DNA from: Pelagadaptatus aseana | GTDB lineage: Bacteria; Pseudomonadota; Gammaproteobacteria; Pseudomonadales; Cellvibrionaceae | Reading direction: 5' to 3' | Assembly (NCBI GenBank): GCA_040365065.1 | Contig: BAABNI010000005.1 | Coordinates: 198,904 to 262,903 of the forward strand | Length of the DNA stretch: 64,000 bases | Shown: positions 8,468-16,561 of the stretch, one piece after another | Numbering within the stretch: the first letter of the stretch is position 1 | Layout: every line of letters starts with the position of its first letter | Position numbers and translations under genes: made by a program | Notes under the pieces: generated by a model | The model's database searches: none | What the model saw: only the letters and a program-made list of their open reading frames with translations | What the model was told of the DNA's origin: nothing

Positions 8468-10114
8468 ATGGCGACCATCATCTGGCAGTTGTTTATTGGG
8501 TTGGGCATTTTCCTGTTTGGCATGAGCCAATTGGAAGCAGGCATCAAAATGTTGAGTGGTGCCACCCTGCGGCGCTGGATTCCCAAAGCGACCAGCACCC
8601 CCCTTTCAAGTTCTGCCTGCGGCGTTGCCGTGACCGCCATTCTGCAAAGCAGCTCCATGGTCAGCCTGCTGGTGCTGGCGTTTGCCAGTGCCGGATTGAT
8701 CCCGTTGATGAACGCCATTGGCGTGTTGCTGGGAGCCAACCTCGGCACTACGTTTACCGGTTGGGTGGTGGCCACCCTCGGTTTCAAACTGGATCTTGAA
8801 GCCATGGCCATCCCCATGACCGGTGTGGCCGGTGCCGTGATCGTCGCCTCCGATAAATCCCCGCGCTTGAAAGCGGCGGGTACGGCTTTTCTGGGGCTGG
8901 GCTTATTGCTGCTGGGGTTGTCGCTGATGAAAGACAGCGTGGCAGACCTGCCCGAGCAGTGGGATATCAGTGTGCTGCAGGGCTTGCCGCCCTGGGTCTA
9001 TTTTCTGGTTGGTGCTCTGGTAACGGCTCTGATTCAGTCCAGCTCGGCAACCATGATGATGACGTTGACGGCGTTGAATGCTGAATTGATTGCCTTGCCC
9101 GAGGCCATCGCCCTGGTCATTGGTGCCGATCTTGGCACGACCAGCACCACCATTCTTGGCAGCCTGACCGGCAGCCCGATCAAAAAGCAGCTGGCTTTTT
9201 CTCACTGCTTTTACAATCTGGTGGTGGACATTGCGGCCTTCTTGATTCTGTTGCCTTACGCCGAACAGTTATTGGCCTGGTTCAGCATTGAAGATCCGCT
9301 CTATGGTTTGGTGGCCTTCCACAGTCTGATGAACTTTATCGGTCTGTTGGTGTTTTTGCCGCTGTTGAAATACTACAGTGCCTGGATCGAAACCCTGTTT
9401 CGCTCTCCCGAAGACGACTTAGAAAATCTGGCAAATTTACCCGAGGTTATTCCGGAAGCGGCACTGCCTGCCATGGAGCATCAAATCGCACTGTTGTGGC
9501 AGTGGCATTGGTGCAATTTGATGGAGCAGTTTGATATTTCCCCGGACGATCTAAACCTTGCTGATGAGCGCGCGCAAATGGCCAGAGATGAATTGGAGCT
9601 GCACAATTTTTCCACTCGCTACGAAGCCATTAAAGCCAGTGAAAGAAAAATTTTAAAACTCAGTTCAGCGCTGCACCGGGAAAAGCTTGACGATAACCAA
9701 AGCCAGATTTTGGCCGAGATGATGCAGGTGGGCAGAGCGTTGAGTTACGCCGCCAAAACCCTCAAAGATATTGAGCACAACACTCGCGAGTTGGCCGACG
9801 ACCCCACGGAGTTGGGGCAGGAGTTGTTGCAGCAGCAGAAACAGTTTTTGCAGAAACTGATTGAAGAATTGGTGGGGCTGGTGACAGAGCCTCGTGAGCT
9901 GGCCTTTGTTGAGGAGTCCATGGAGGCGTTACAGAAAGCATCCGATCAGCATCAGCAAAAAATGGATGAGCTGGTGTACCACCGCGCATTAAATGAGTCT
10001 TCGGTCGCCATTTCATCGCTGCTGAATATCAACCGCGAAATGAGTCATGCGTTGAAAGAAACCCTGCGTGCCATTTCAGTTTGGCAGCACACTCAGGCTG
10101 TTATCAGGCATTGA
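8468..10114 (+). CDS. Na/Pi cotransporter family protein with C-terminal PhoU-like domain
   Basis: 548 residues. The N-terminal 330 residues are membrane-embedded and carry the two inverted QSSS repeats diagnostic of the NptA/YjbB family: AILQSSSMVSLL near residue 57 and ALIQSSSATMMMTL near residue 190. These form the Na+ and phosphate sites. Residues from about 340 to the end are helical and acidic (DDLNLADERAQMARDELELHNFS and similar), matching the PhoU-like tail common in this family. It follows purC by 12 bases, so co-transcription is plausible. The role is phosphate movement across the inner membrane; direction is not shown. Confidence 0.92.
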   Translation: MATIIWQLFIGLGIFLFGMSQLEAGIKMLSGATLRRWIPKATSTPLSSSACGVAVTAILQSSSMVSLLVLAFASAGLIPLMNAIGVLLGANLGTTFTGWVVATLGFKLDLEAMAIPMTGVAGAVIVASDKSPRLKAAGTAFLGLGLLLLGLSLMKDSVADLPEQWDISVLQGLPPWVYFLVGALVTALIQSSSATMMMTLTALNAELIALPEAIALVIGADLGTTSTTILGSLTGSPIKKQLAFSHCFYNLVVDIAAFLILLPYAEQLLAWFSIEDPLYGLVAFHSLMNFIGLLVFLPLLKYYSAWIETLFRSPEDDLENLANLPEVIPEAALPAMEHQIALLWQWHWCNLMEQFDISPDDLNLADERAQMARDELELHNFSTRYEAIKASERKILKLSSALHREKLDDNQSQILAEMMQVGRALSYAAKTLKDIEHNTRELADDPTELGQELLQQQKQFLQKLIEELVGLVTEPRELAFVEESMEALQKASDQHQQKMDELVYHRALNESSVAISSLLNINREMSHALKETLRAISVWQHTQAVIRH

Positions 10115-10122
10115 TCCAGCAA

Positions 10123-10147
10123 GGGTGTCTGAGGCATACCGACACCC
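10123..10147 (+). other. Small RNA hairpin between the transporter and the MocR gene
   Basis: GGGTGTC (10123-10129) pairs with GACACCC (10141-10147) over an 11-base loop. No T-run follows, so it is a weak terminator at best. It ends 10 bases before the MocR start and could influence translation. Confidence 0.35.
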
Positions 10148-10157
10148 GTAGCTGACA

Positions 10158-11651
10158 ATGAATAAGTTAATGAAAGAGCATCTGTTTTATCTCGAACCCA
10201 AGCCCGGCCTGAGCCTGCAGGTACAAATCAAGGAAATGCTGGTTTCAGCTATTCTCGATGGTCATCTGGCACCGGGTGATCCGCTGCCCTCCAATCGCAA
10301 ACTGGCGCAGACCCTCAAGGTGTCGCGCAACACGGTGGTGTTTGTTTACGAAAAGCTTCTGGAGGAGGGGTACATCGTGTCCCGCGAGCGGCAGGGCCAT
10401 TTTGTCAATCCTGAAGTGCAGTCGGTGATACTGGACGTGGATGCCATTCTGTCTCGCTCCGCAGAAGTTACCTCAACTACCCGGGCGGCAGATTGGGAGA
10501 GTCGATTCAGGATCGATCCGCAACCGCCGGCTCACATCAAGATGACCAAACAGTGGCGCCACTGCCGCTACTCCTTTATCTATGGTCAGCTGGATCCTGA
10601 GCTGTTCCCTGTGGCGGATTGGCGCGAGTGTGTGCGTCAGGCCTCCAGTAATTTGCTGACCCGCGACTGGCTTGGCGACAGTGCCGATGCCGATGATCCG
10701 ATGCTGATCGAGCAGTTGCGCTCGCGCGTGTTGCCGCGCCGTGGCATTCGCTGCGGCAGTGATGAAATTCTGGTTACGCTGGGCACTCAGCAATCACTGT
10801 ATATGCTGGCCCAGTTACTGGCCTCCCCCGGTGTTCGGGTGGGTTTGGAAAATCCCGGTTACGCCGATGTGCGCAAGAACTTTGAACTGGTCAATGCCGA
10901 CATTGTGCCTCTGTCCATCGATGTGGAAGGGGTGGTGGTGAATCAGGCACTGGAGTCCTGTGACTATGTTTATGTCACGCCCAGCCATCAGGCGCCGACG
11001 ACCGTGACCATGTCCATGGAACGGCGCAAGGCGTTATTGCAAAGTGCGGAGCTGCACGATCAGATCATTATCGAGGACGACTACGAAAACGAAATCAATT
11101 TCCATGGCCATCCGGCCCCGGCTCTCAAGAGTCTGGATCACGGCAATCGGGTGATCTATGTCGGTAGCCTTTCCAAGACCCTGTCGCCGGGACTGCGTAT
11201 TGGATTTATGGTGGGGCCTGCCGAGTTGATTAACAAAGCCAGAGCTTTGCGGCATTTGATGTTGCGTCACCCTCCGGCTAACAACCAGCGGGCTCTGGCT
11301 CTGTTTCTCGCCGGAGGCTATCACGACACCCTGTTGCGGCGCTTGACCCAGACCTATCGTGAGCGCTCTGAATGCCTGATGGCGGCACTGCAGCAATACT
11401 TGCCGGAAATGGTGATTTCCGAATCCACGGGTGGCAGTTCTCTGTGGGTAGAGGGACCAGAGGATCTGGACTTGCAGGCGTTACAGGAGCGGGCGCTGCG
11501 CAACAGTCTGTTCTTTGAAATCGGCGAGCCGCTGTTTTTTGATGACAGTCCCAAAAAGAATTGTTTTCGACTGGGTTATTCGTCCATTAAAACCGAGGAC
11601 ATAGAACCTGGTATCAAGCTGCTGGCTGAATTGATCCACTGCCGCCATTAG
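10158..11651 (+). CDS. MocR/PdxR-type regulator (GntR HTH fused to aminotransferase)
   Basis: 497 residues. Residues 15-85 are a GntR winged helix (LPSNRKLAQTLKVSRNTVVFVYEKL, EEGYIVSRERQGHFV). Residues 130-495 are a fold-type I aminotransferase domain with the PLP lysine in YVGSLSKTLSPGLRIGFM and the phosphate-contacting IIEDDYENEI. Such proteins are PLP- or amino-compound-sensing regulators, and the aminotransferase domain usually works as a sensor. The target is unknown; nearest neighbours are a phosphate transporter and a DUF3301 gene, and the latter overlaps it tail to tail by 4 bases. No strong ribosome-binding site is seen, so the start could be the ATG 12 bases downstream. Confidence 0.92.
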   Translation: MNKLMKEHLFYLEPKPGLSLQVQIKEMLVSAILDGHLAPGDPLPSNRKLAQTLKVSRNTVVFVYEKLLEEGYIVSRERQGHFVNPEVQSVILDVDAILSRSAEVTSTTRAADWESRFRIDPQPPAHIKMTKQWRHCRYSFIYGQLDPELFPVADWRECVRQASSNLLTRDWLGDSADADDPMLIEQLRSRVLPRRGIRCGSDEILVTLGTQQSLYMLAQLLASPGVRVGLENPGYADVRKNFELVNADIVPLSIDVEGVVVNQALESCDYVYVTPSHQAPTTVTMSMERRKALLQSAELHDQIIIEDDYENEINFHGHPAPALKSLDHGNRVIYVGSLSKTLSPGLRIGFMVGPAELINKARALRHLMLRHPPANNQRALALFLAGGYHDTLLRRLTQTYRERSECLMAALQQYLPEMVISESTGGSSLWVEGPEDLDLQALQERALRNSLFFEIGEPLFFDDSPKKNCFRLGYSSIKTEDIEPGIKLLAELIHCRH

Positions 11652-11965
11652 TGCGAAAACTGGTGGGGTTCCAACTCCACAGATTCCAGTCGGGTGCCCA
11701 GCAGGCTCATTTCGCCCCGGTAGCGCCTTTCCCCGGTGGCGGTAAATTCAAATTCGTAGACGCGGCGAAGACCAATATTGCCCCGCCGGTCTTTGCCAAA
11801 CCACAGGGTTTTGAGTGAGACGGTGTCATCCAGTAACTGAACGTCACGATGTTCGCATTGCTGCTTGGCAAGCCCGAGGGCGCGATCGCGAAAGCCGGCA
11901 TTTTGCCAGATGATCAAACCAATCAGGACCAGAATAAAAGCGATCATTAAATCGTAGAGCGTCAT
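11648..11965 (-). CDS. DUF3301 small membrane protein
   Basis: 105 residues. One N-terminal transmembrane helix (LMIAFILVLIGLIIWQ, residues 6-21) precedes a soluble domain with the DUF3301 pattern: GFRDRALGLAKQQCEHRDVQLLD, LKTLWF, then RRVYEFEFTATGERRYRGEM. DUF3301 proteins are conserved in gammaproteobacteria and have no assigned function. Its 3' end overlaps the 3' end of the MocR gene by 4 bases. Confidence 0.85.
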   Translation of the reverse strand: MTLYDLMIAFILVLIGLIIWQNAGFRDRALGLAKQQCEHRDVQLLDDTVSLKTLWFGKDRRGNIGLRRVYEFEFTATGERRYRGEMSLLGTRLESVELEPHQFSH

Positions 11966-12030
11966 ATAGGGATGTCGTGGGCTTTCTGTTACTGTTAGCT
12001 ATCTTTTAAGCGAGTCTACAGGAAAAGAAT

Positions 12031-12489
12031 ATGTCTGACCTTCTCTCAAAAATGCCTGGCCTGTCCATGCCGTTTGCCAGCCAGCCCTATGACAATATTA
12101 TCTGTGGTGGTCAGCCGGGCATTGAAGATTATCGCCTGATGAAAACGGCTGGCATCGACAATGTGATCAATATGCGTATGCCCGGTGAGCACAGCGATTT
12201 TAATGATCAGGAGCAGGCCAGTGCCGCGGGCCTGACGTATGTCGCCATGCCCATAGCCGGCGAGCCGGCCATTACTCTCGATGCCGCCAGACAGCTGGAT
12301 GAGGTTCTGGCAGGATTGGATGGCAATACTCTGGTCCACTGTGCCAGCAGCAATCGGGTTGGGGCACTGTTTGCGATCCGTGCGGCCGTATTGCAGGGCA
12401 AGCCACTGGAAGATGCCGTCGCTGAAGGTCAGGCGGCCGGTTTGAAAGCGTTGCTGGATCGCACCCTGATGGTGATTGAATCCGCCTGA
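12031..12489 (+). CDS. Cytosolic DUF442 / beta-lactamase-hydrolase-like phosphatase family protein
   Basis: 152 residues, no signal peptide. It is a paralogue of the exported protein at 1357-1884: CGGQPGIEDYRLMKTAGIDNVINMR aligns with its GQPTAEQLEALAKAGVKHVVNLR, and the P-loop is HCASSNRVGALF (C-x4-R). Here the P-loop glycine of the paralogue is serine (SSN instead of SGN), which may alter activity. AGGAAAAG 8 bases before the ATG supports the start. It stands alone between a DUF3301 gene and an acyl-CoA synthetase. The substrate is unknown. Confidence 0.82.
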   Translation: MSDLLSKMPGLSMPFASQPYDNIICGGQPGIEDYRLMKTAGIDNVINMRMPGEHSDFNDQEQASAAGLTYVAMPIAGEPAITLDAARQLDEVLAGLDGNTLVHCASSNRVGALFAIRAAVLQGKPLEDAVAEGQAAGLKALLDRTLMVIESA

Positions 12490-12595
12490 TGCGGTTATAG
12501 TTTAGCCATTGCGATCTTAGCAAATGTTAATGCAGTCTCTTTGTTGTGGCGTCACCATGGTCTGATTCAGGTGTACAACACAATAAAGAGGCATT

Positions 12596-14377
12596 ATGAA
12601 ATCCCCCGCGTCCCCCCGGAATATTTACGATCTTTTGCAGCAGGCAACGGATCGCCACCCGCAAGCCACTGCCATTACCTATATTGAGCAGCTTGATCCG
12701 AGTCTGGTCGATCGTCGCTACAACTACAGTGAGCTGTTGACCAACATCAATCGCACCGTGCGGCTGCTGCAACAGGTGCTGTCATCCAGTCGTGGTGTGG
12801 TGTCGATACTGTTACCCAGCACCCCTGAAACCCAATTTATTCTCTGGGGCGCAGAAACAGCCGGTATCGCCAATCCCATCAATCCCTTGCTGAGTGAAGA
12901 GGCGCTGGCAAGTCTGATGAACAAGGCGGAGACCGAGGTGATTCTGGCGCTGGGGCCAAACCCCTCCAGTGACATCTGGCAAAAGGTAGAGGCGGTAGCG
13001 CCCAAGGTGCCATCGTTGAAGCAAGTCTATTCCGTGGGGTTTTCTGCCGGTGATGCAACACCCCATTTCGAGGAAGAGCTGGGTAACTACAGTGGTGCTC
13101 CAATCCCATCGGAGTCCCTGCCTGACGGTGATGACATCTGTGCCTATTTCCATACCGGTGGCACCACCGGAACCCCGAAGTTGGCTATGCACAGCCATGG
13201 CAATCAGGTGGCCGCCGTTGAAGCGGTTAATCAATCCATGCCGGCTCAGCAGGGTGATGTGCGCCTCAATGGCTTGCCCATGTTTCATGTAGCGGGATCG
13301 ATGGTGGTGGGGCTGGCGGCGCTGGCCTCAGGCGCCAACATTCTGTTGCCGACCATGGCTGGATTGCGCAATCCGGAAGTGGTGAAGCGATGCTGGGATC
13401 TGGTTGAGCACTATCGCATCAAGGTGATGGGGGGTATTCCTACCTCAATGGGGGCTTTTGCCCAGATACCACTGGCGGGTCAGGATATCGACTCATTGGA
13501 TTATCTGGTTACCGGTGGCGCCATGGTAACGCCGGCGGTGGTAAAAGCGGTTGAATCCCTGACGGGGAAATCCCTCTATCAGGTGTATGGTATGACAGAG
13601 ACCGCCGGTGTGATTTCCATCTCCGATATGGAGAATACGCCGACGCCGGGTTCCTGTGGTTTGCCCGGTCAGGGCATTGAAGTTCGCATTGATGGTGCCA
13701 ATGGTGAACCCAATAAGACCGGTGAGATCTGTGTGCGCGGCGATAATGTGTTTCAGGGCTACCTCGGACACTCTGAGGAGGCATTGGACGAGGGCTGGCT
13801 GCGCACCGGGGATCTGGGGTGCCTCAACGATCGAGGCGAGCTGTTTATTACCGGGCGGGCCAAGGATTTGATTATCCGCAGTGGTCACAATATTGACCCT
13901 GCCGTGATTGAAAATTGTCTGGAAAACCACCCCGCCGTGGCTTTGGCCGCAGCCGTAGGCAAGCCGGATCATTACGCCGGTGAATTACCCGTGGTTTTCG
14001 TTGAATTGAAAACGGGTCATAAGGCTTCAGAAGATGAATTGCGCGAGTTTGCCATGGCCAATATTGATGAACGTCCGGCGTGCCCGAAACAGGTGTTTGT
14101 TATTGATGAGATGCCGAAAACGGCGGTGGGTAAAATCCACAAACCGGCCCTGCGCTTATCAGCAACCAAAACGGCGGTGATGGATAGTATCCGTGCTGAA
14201 CTGCCGACTGAAGAGGCGAATGAGGGTGTTGCAGTGGAAGGCGTTATTACCCTGCAGGGGGATATGCGTCTGGCCGTTCATGTTGCTGCACAGGATAAGA
14301 TCTCCGGGATTCAGAAGGTTTGTCAGAACATCGCAGAGAAGTTGAACCTCGCCATCACGGTTTCAGGTTCTTCTTAA
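12596..14377 (+). CDS. Acyl-CoA synthetase (AMP-dependent ligase)
   Basis: 593 residues of the ANL adenylating family, activating a carboxylic acid as acyl-AMP and then acyl-CoA. Core motifs in order: FHTGGTTGTPKLAMHSH (A3 P-loop, near residue 185), YGMTETAG (A5, near 330), GWLRTGDLG (A7), GRAKDLIIRSGHNIDP (A8 hinge), and KTAVGKIHKPALR with the catalytic lysine (A10, near 507). About 60 extra C-terminal residues lack family similarity that I can recognise. GAGG lies 6 bases upstream of the ATG. It overlaps a convergent Crp-family gene by 23 bases. Acyl chain length is not predictable here. Confidence 0.9.
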   Translation: MKSPASPRNIYDLLQQATDRHPQATAITYIEQLDPSLVDRRYNYSELLTNINRTVRLLQQVLSSSRGVVSILLPSTPETQFILWGAETAGIANPINPLLSEEALASLMNKAETEVILALGPNPSSDIWQKVEAVAPKVPSLKQVYSVGFSAGDATPHFEEELGNYSGAPIPSESLPDGDDICAYFHTGGTTGTPKLAMHSHGNQVAAVEAVNQSMPAQQGDVRLNGLPMFHVAGSMVVGLAALASGANILLPTMAGLRNPEVVKRCWDLVEHYRIKVMGGIPTSMGAFAQIPLAGQDIDSLDYLVTGGAMVTPAVVKAVESLTGKSLYQVYGMTETAGVISISDMENTPTPGSCGLPGQGIEVRIDGANGEPNKTGEICVRGDNVFQGYLGHSEEALDEGWLRTGDLGCLNDRGELFITGRAKDLIIRSGHNIDPAVIENCLENHPAVALAAAVGKPDHYAGELPVVFVELKTGHKASEDELREFAMANIDERPACPKQVFVIDEMPKTAVGKIHKPALRLSATKTAVMDSIRAELPTEEANEGVAVEGVITLQGDMRLAVHVAAQDKISGIQKVCQNIAEKLNLAITVSGSS

Positions 14378-14942
14378 TCCGGGAGAGGGACACGGCGTCC
14401 ATGCCCAGATAGCTGGCCAGGTGATATTGCGGAACCCGACTGGCCAGATGGGGTTCGTGGTCGAGCAGCCATTGATAGCGTTGCTCGGCCCCCAGAGTCA
14501 GCAGCATGGCCTCGCGCCGTTCGTTGCGCAGAAAGTGTTGGCGGGTGATCAGGTTGAGCATGTCCTGAAATGCCGGGTATTGTTCCAACGCAGCGATCTT
14601 GGCTGTCGGGGTCAATATGGCTTCGGATGGTTCCAGCGCTTCAATGGTGAAGGGGCAGGGCTCGCCGGTGATTTGTGAGTTGAGGGAACCCACTGGCAGG
14701 TTCTCGGTATAAAAGCTTTTATTGCGCTCTTTACCTTCCGCGCCGATATAGTAGTAGCGAAACAGCCCCCGGGTAATAAAACCAAAATATTTTGGGTGTT
14801 GATTGGCCTGCACCAGAGACTGCTCTTTGTCGAAGTAGTGGACAGTGGAGCAGGCCGCCAGAGCGTCAGTGAAATCCGGATCGGTGACACCCAAGGCGGC
14901 CAGCGAGGGGGCCAGTTTTTCCTGAATATCGGCTGCAGTCAC
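14355..14942 (-). CDS. Crp/Fnr-family regulator with cyclic-nucleotide-binding-type domain
   Basis: 195 residues from a GTG start. Residues 25-115 form a cNMP-binding beta roll (FGFITRGLFRYYYIGAEGKERNKSFYTENLPVGSL), but it lacks the classical RSAE-type phosphate-binding segment, so the ligand is doubtful. The C terminus (HLASYLGMDAVSLSRIKKNL) is a short helix-turn-helix. No cysteine cluster for an Fe-S centre is present. It begins 3 bases after bolA, so it is probably the last gene of the ZorA-like/ZorB-like/bolA transcript. Its tail overlaps the acyl-CoA synthetase gene. Confidence 0.85.
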   Translation of the reverse strand: MTAADIQEKLAPSLAALGVTDPDFTDALAACSTVHYFDKEQSLVQANQHPKYFGFITRGLFRYYYIGAEGKERNKSFYTENLPVGSLNSQITGEPCPFTIEALEPSEAILTPTAKIAALEQYPAFQDMLNLITRQHFLRNERREAMLLTLGAEQRYQWLLDHEPHLASRVPQYHLASYLGMDAVSLSRIKKNLKP

Positions 14943-14945
14943 TGT

Positions 14946-15260
14946 CTAGCCCGCTTTTGAGCCGCCCATGCAGTTGGGAGAATCCGGAGCCTGTTGCTGT
15001 TCTTGCCACTCTGCCGGGGTGTAGGTGTGCAGTGCCAGAGCGTGAACTTCGCCGGCCAATTCTTCATTCAACAGCTGGTAAATCTTTTGATGACGCGCGA
15101 CCTTGCGCACTCCGTCAAACGCATCGCTGGCAATCACCACTTTAAAGTGGGTTTCGGAATTTTCCGGTACGCTGTGCATGTGGCTCTCATTGACTACCTG
15201 CAAATGGCTGGGGTTTAAGGCGTCCTTGAGTTTGGTTTCTATGGTGCTTTGAATTTGCAT
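14946..15260 (-). CDS. bolA: BolA family protein
   Basis: 104 residues. BolA proteins pair with monothiol glutaredoxins to bind Fe-S clusters and also act as stress and morphology regulators. Typical features: SHLQVVNESHMHSVPENSETHFKVVIAS with the conserved His ligand region, then RKVARHQKIYQLLNEEL and VHALALHTYTPAEW. The ATG at 15260 has GGAAAG upstream and gives the normal N terminus; the longer open frame upstream lies inside the preceding gene. It sits in a minus-strand cluster behind ZorA-like and ZorB-like genes and a small Cys/His protein (31-base gap). Confidence 0.95.
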   Translation of the reverse strand: MQIQSTIETKLKDALNPSHLQVVNESHMHSVPENSETHFKVVIASDAFDGVRKVARHQKIYQLLNEELAGEVHALALHTYTPAEWQEQQQAPDSPNCMGGSKAG

Positions 15261-15291
15261 GGGTAGTCTTTCCGGGTTTGATTCTGTTGCT

Positions 15292-15822
15292 CTAGAAAAT
15301 AGGGGTTTCCTGTTTGATTTCAACCGGGTAGACCGGGTATTTGTCAAAAAAGCTGTCCAGACTGAACTCGTCGGCGATTCGTTGGCTGTATTCGCGGTGG
15401 CGCTGTCGGGCGGCATCGAAATTCTGGTAACGCAGTTTCTGCAGGCAGTCACTGCAGACTTTGTAGTTGCCGATCTCCGACTGGGGCAGGGCGGTTTTGG
15501 CCTGTAGCTGCTGCAGCAGATTGTGGGTTCGCAGCGATTGCACCTGATCGCATTCGGCCAGATGGTAGTGCCAATCGCCCGGTTGTTGCGGGGCGGGGTG
15601 ATAAATCAGCACCCGGCTGTCTTTGAATACCAGCGTAAAGTCCGAAGCTGCCTGCAGCACTTTGGGGTTAACCGGCAAGCCCTGATTGGCCAGCTCTATA
15701 CGCTCCAGCCCCGTGAGGTTTTTCTTGGGGTCGAAAAATACAAAATCGCCAAGGTCTTCTGCCCCCATGGCCTCGCGCAACCGGTTGAAGGGTTCGAATT
15801 GCAGAAAATCGGGGAGTTTCAT
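15292..15822 (-). CDS. Uncharacterised Cys/His protein, third gene of the ZorAB-like cluster
   Basis: 176 residues, no signal peptide or membrane helix. I do not recognise a named family with certainty. The C-terminal half holds a likely metal site: HYHLAEC near residue 87, then YKVCSDCLQKLRY near residue 122. The H-x-H-x3-C and C-x2-C pairs, followed by an Arg-Tyr-x-Asn-Phe stretch, look like a small zinc ribbon. The N-terminal half (FVFFDPKKNLTGLERIELA) has mixed alpha/beta character. It starts 15 bases after the ZorB-like gene, so it is almost certainly co-translated with the motor pair and is the best candidate for its soluble partner or effector. Confidence 0.75.
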   Translation of the reverse strand: MKLPDFLQFEPFNRLREAMGAEDLGDFVFFDPKKNLTGLERIELANQGLPVNPKVLQAASDFTLVFKDSRVLIYHPAPQQPGDWHYHLAECDQVQSLRTHNLLQQLQAKTALPQSEIGNYKVCSDCLQKLRYQNFDAARQRHREYSQRIADEFSLDSFFDKYPVYPVEIKQETPIF

Positions 15823-15837
15823 GGAGGCGCCCGGTCC

Positions 15838-16554
15838 TTATTGTTTTTCCAGGATCGAGGCGATCCGGGATTCGGCGTCGGTGCGCAGTCTGAACTCCAC
15901 CCGGCGCGAGCGAATTTCGTCTTCTTCACCCTGCTCGCCATAGATCAGTTTGGAGGAGGACAGGCCGTTGGCGGTCAGGTGCGCCCGGATCCAGTCTTTC
16001 CGGGATGCCAGATCGGGGTGCTTCAGCAGGAAGTCCAGTGTGGTGCGGGTACGGGCCTGGGACAGGGCCATGTTTTTGATATAGGCCACATCACTGCTGC
16101 TGTCTCCCCAGTCGCTGGAGGTGTGACCCTCAATGCGCACTTCCAGGATATCGCTGCGATACTTGTCCGACATGATGATGGCCACATAGCGGGGGAAAAA
16201 GTCGGCCAGAATGTCACTGAACGCAGGTTTGATGTTGGATTTGCCGTGAGCAAACAATACCTCGGTGTTGTAAAAGCGAAAGCTCAGGTCGGGTTTGATT
16301 TCTGCTCCCCAGCGAGGCAAGTCGTCTTTGAATTCGCTGACCAGATCTTCGTAGAGCTGGGTTCGCAAACGGTCGTAAAGCACGGCCACGTCTTTGATCT
16401 TGCGGGATTCGATTTCCAGCTGCACCAGATAGATCACCGCAATCAGCAGGAATACCATCATCAGACCGCCCATCAGATCGCTGACGGCAACCCAGTGTTC
16501 CTCGTGCTCGATATCGTCGCTGGGGGAATAATTAAGATCCTGATTTTTGGCCAT
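15838..16554 (-). CDS. ZorB/MotB-like stator protein with OmpA-type peptidoglycan-binding domain
   Basis: 238 residues from ATG 16554, which leaves 7 bases after the preceding gene (an upstream ATG at 16602 would overlap it). A short cytoplasmic tail is followed by one transmembrane helix, AVSDLMGGLMMVFLLIAVIYL. Its Asp (D26 in this numbering) sits where MotB/ZorB proteins carry the ion-binding aspartate. Residues 95-238 form an OmpA-like domain: NTEVLFAHGKSNIKPAF, then EVRIEGHTSSDWG, then NMALSQARTRTTLDFLL and RSRRVEFRL. It should pair with the ZorA-like channel protein and anchor it to peptidoglycan. Confidence 0.85.
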   Translation of the reverse strand: MAKNQDLNYSPSDDIEHEEHWVAVSDLMGGLMMVFLLIAVIYLVQLEIESRKIKDVAVLYDRLRTQLYEDLVSEFKDDLPRWGAEIKPDLSFRFYNTEVLFAHGKSNIKPAFSDILADFFPRYVAIIMSDKYRSDILEVRIEGHTSSDWGDSSSDVAYIKNMALSQARTRTTLDFLLKHPDLASRKDWIRAHLTANGLSSSKLIYGEQGEEDEIRSRRVEFRLRTDAESRIASILEKQ

Positions 16555-16561
16555 GGCCGGT

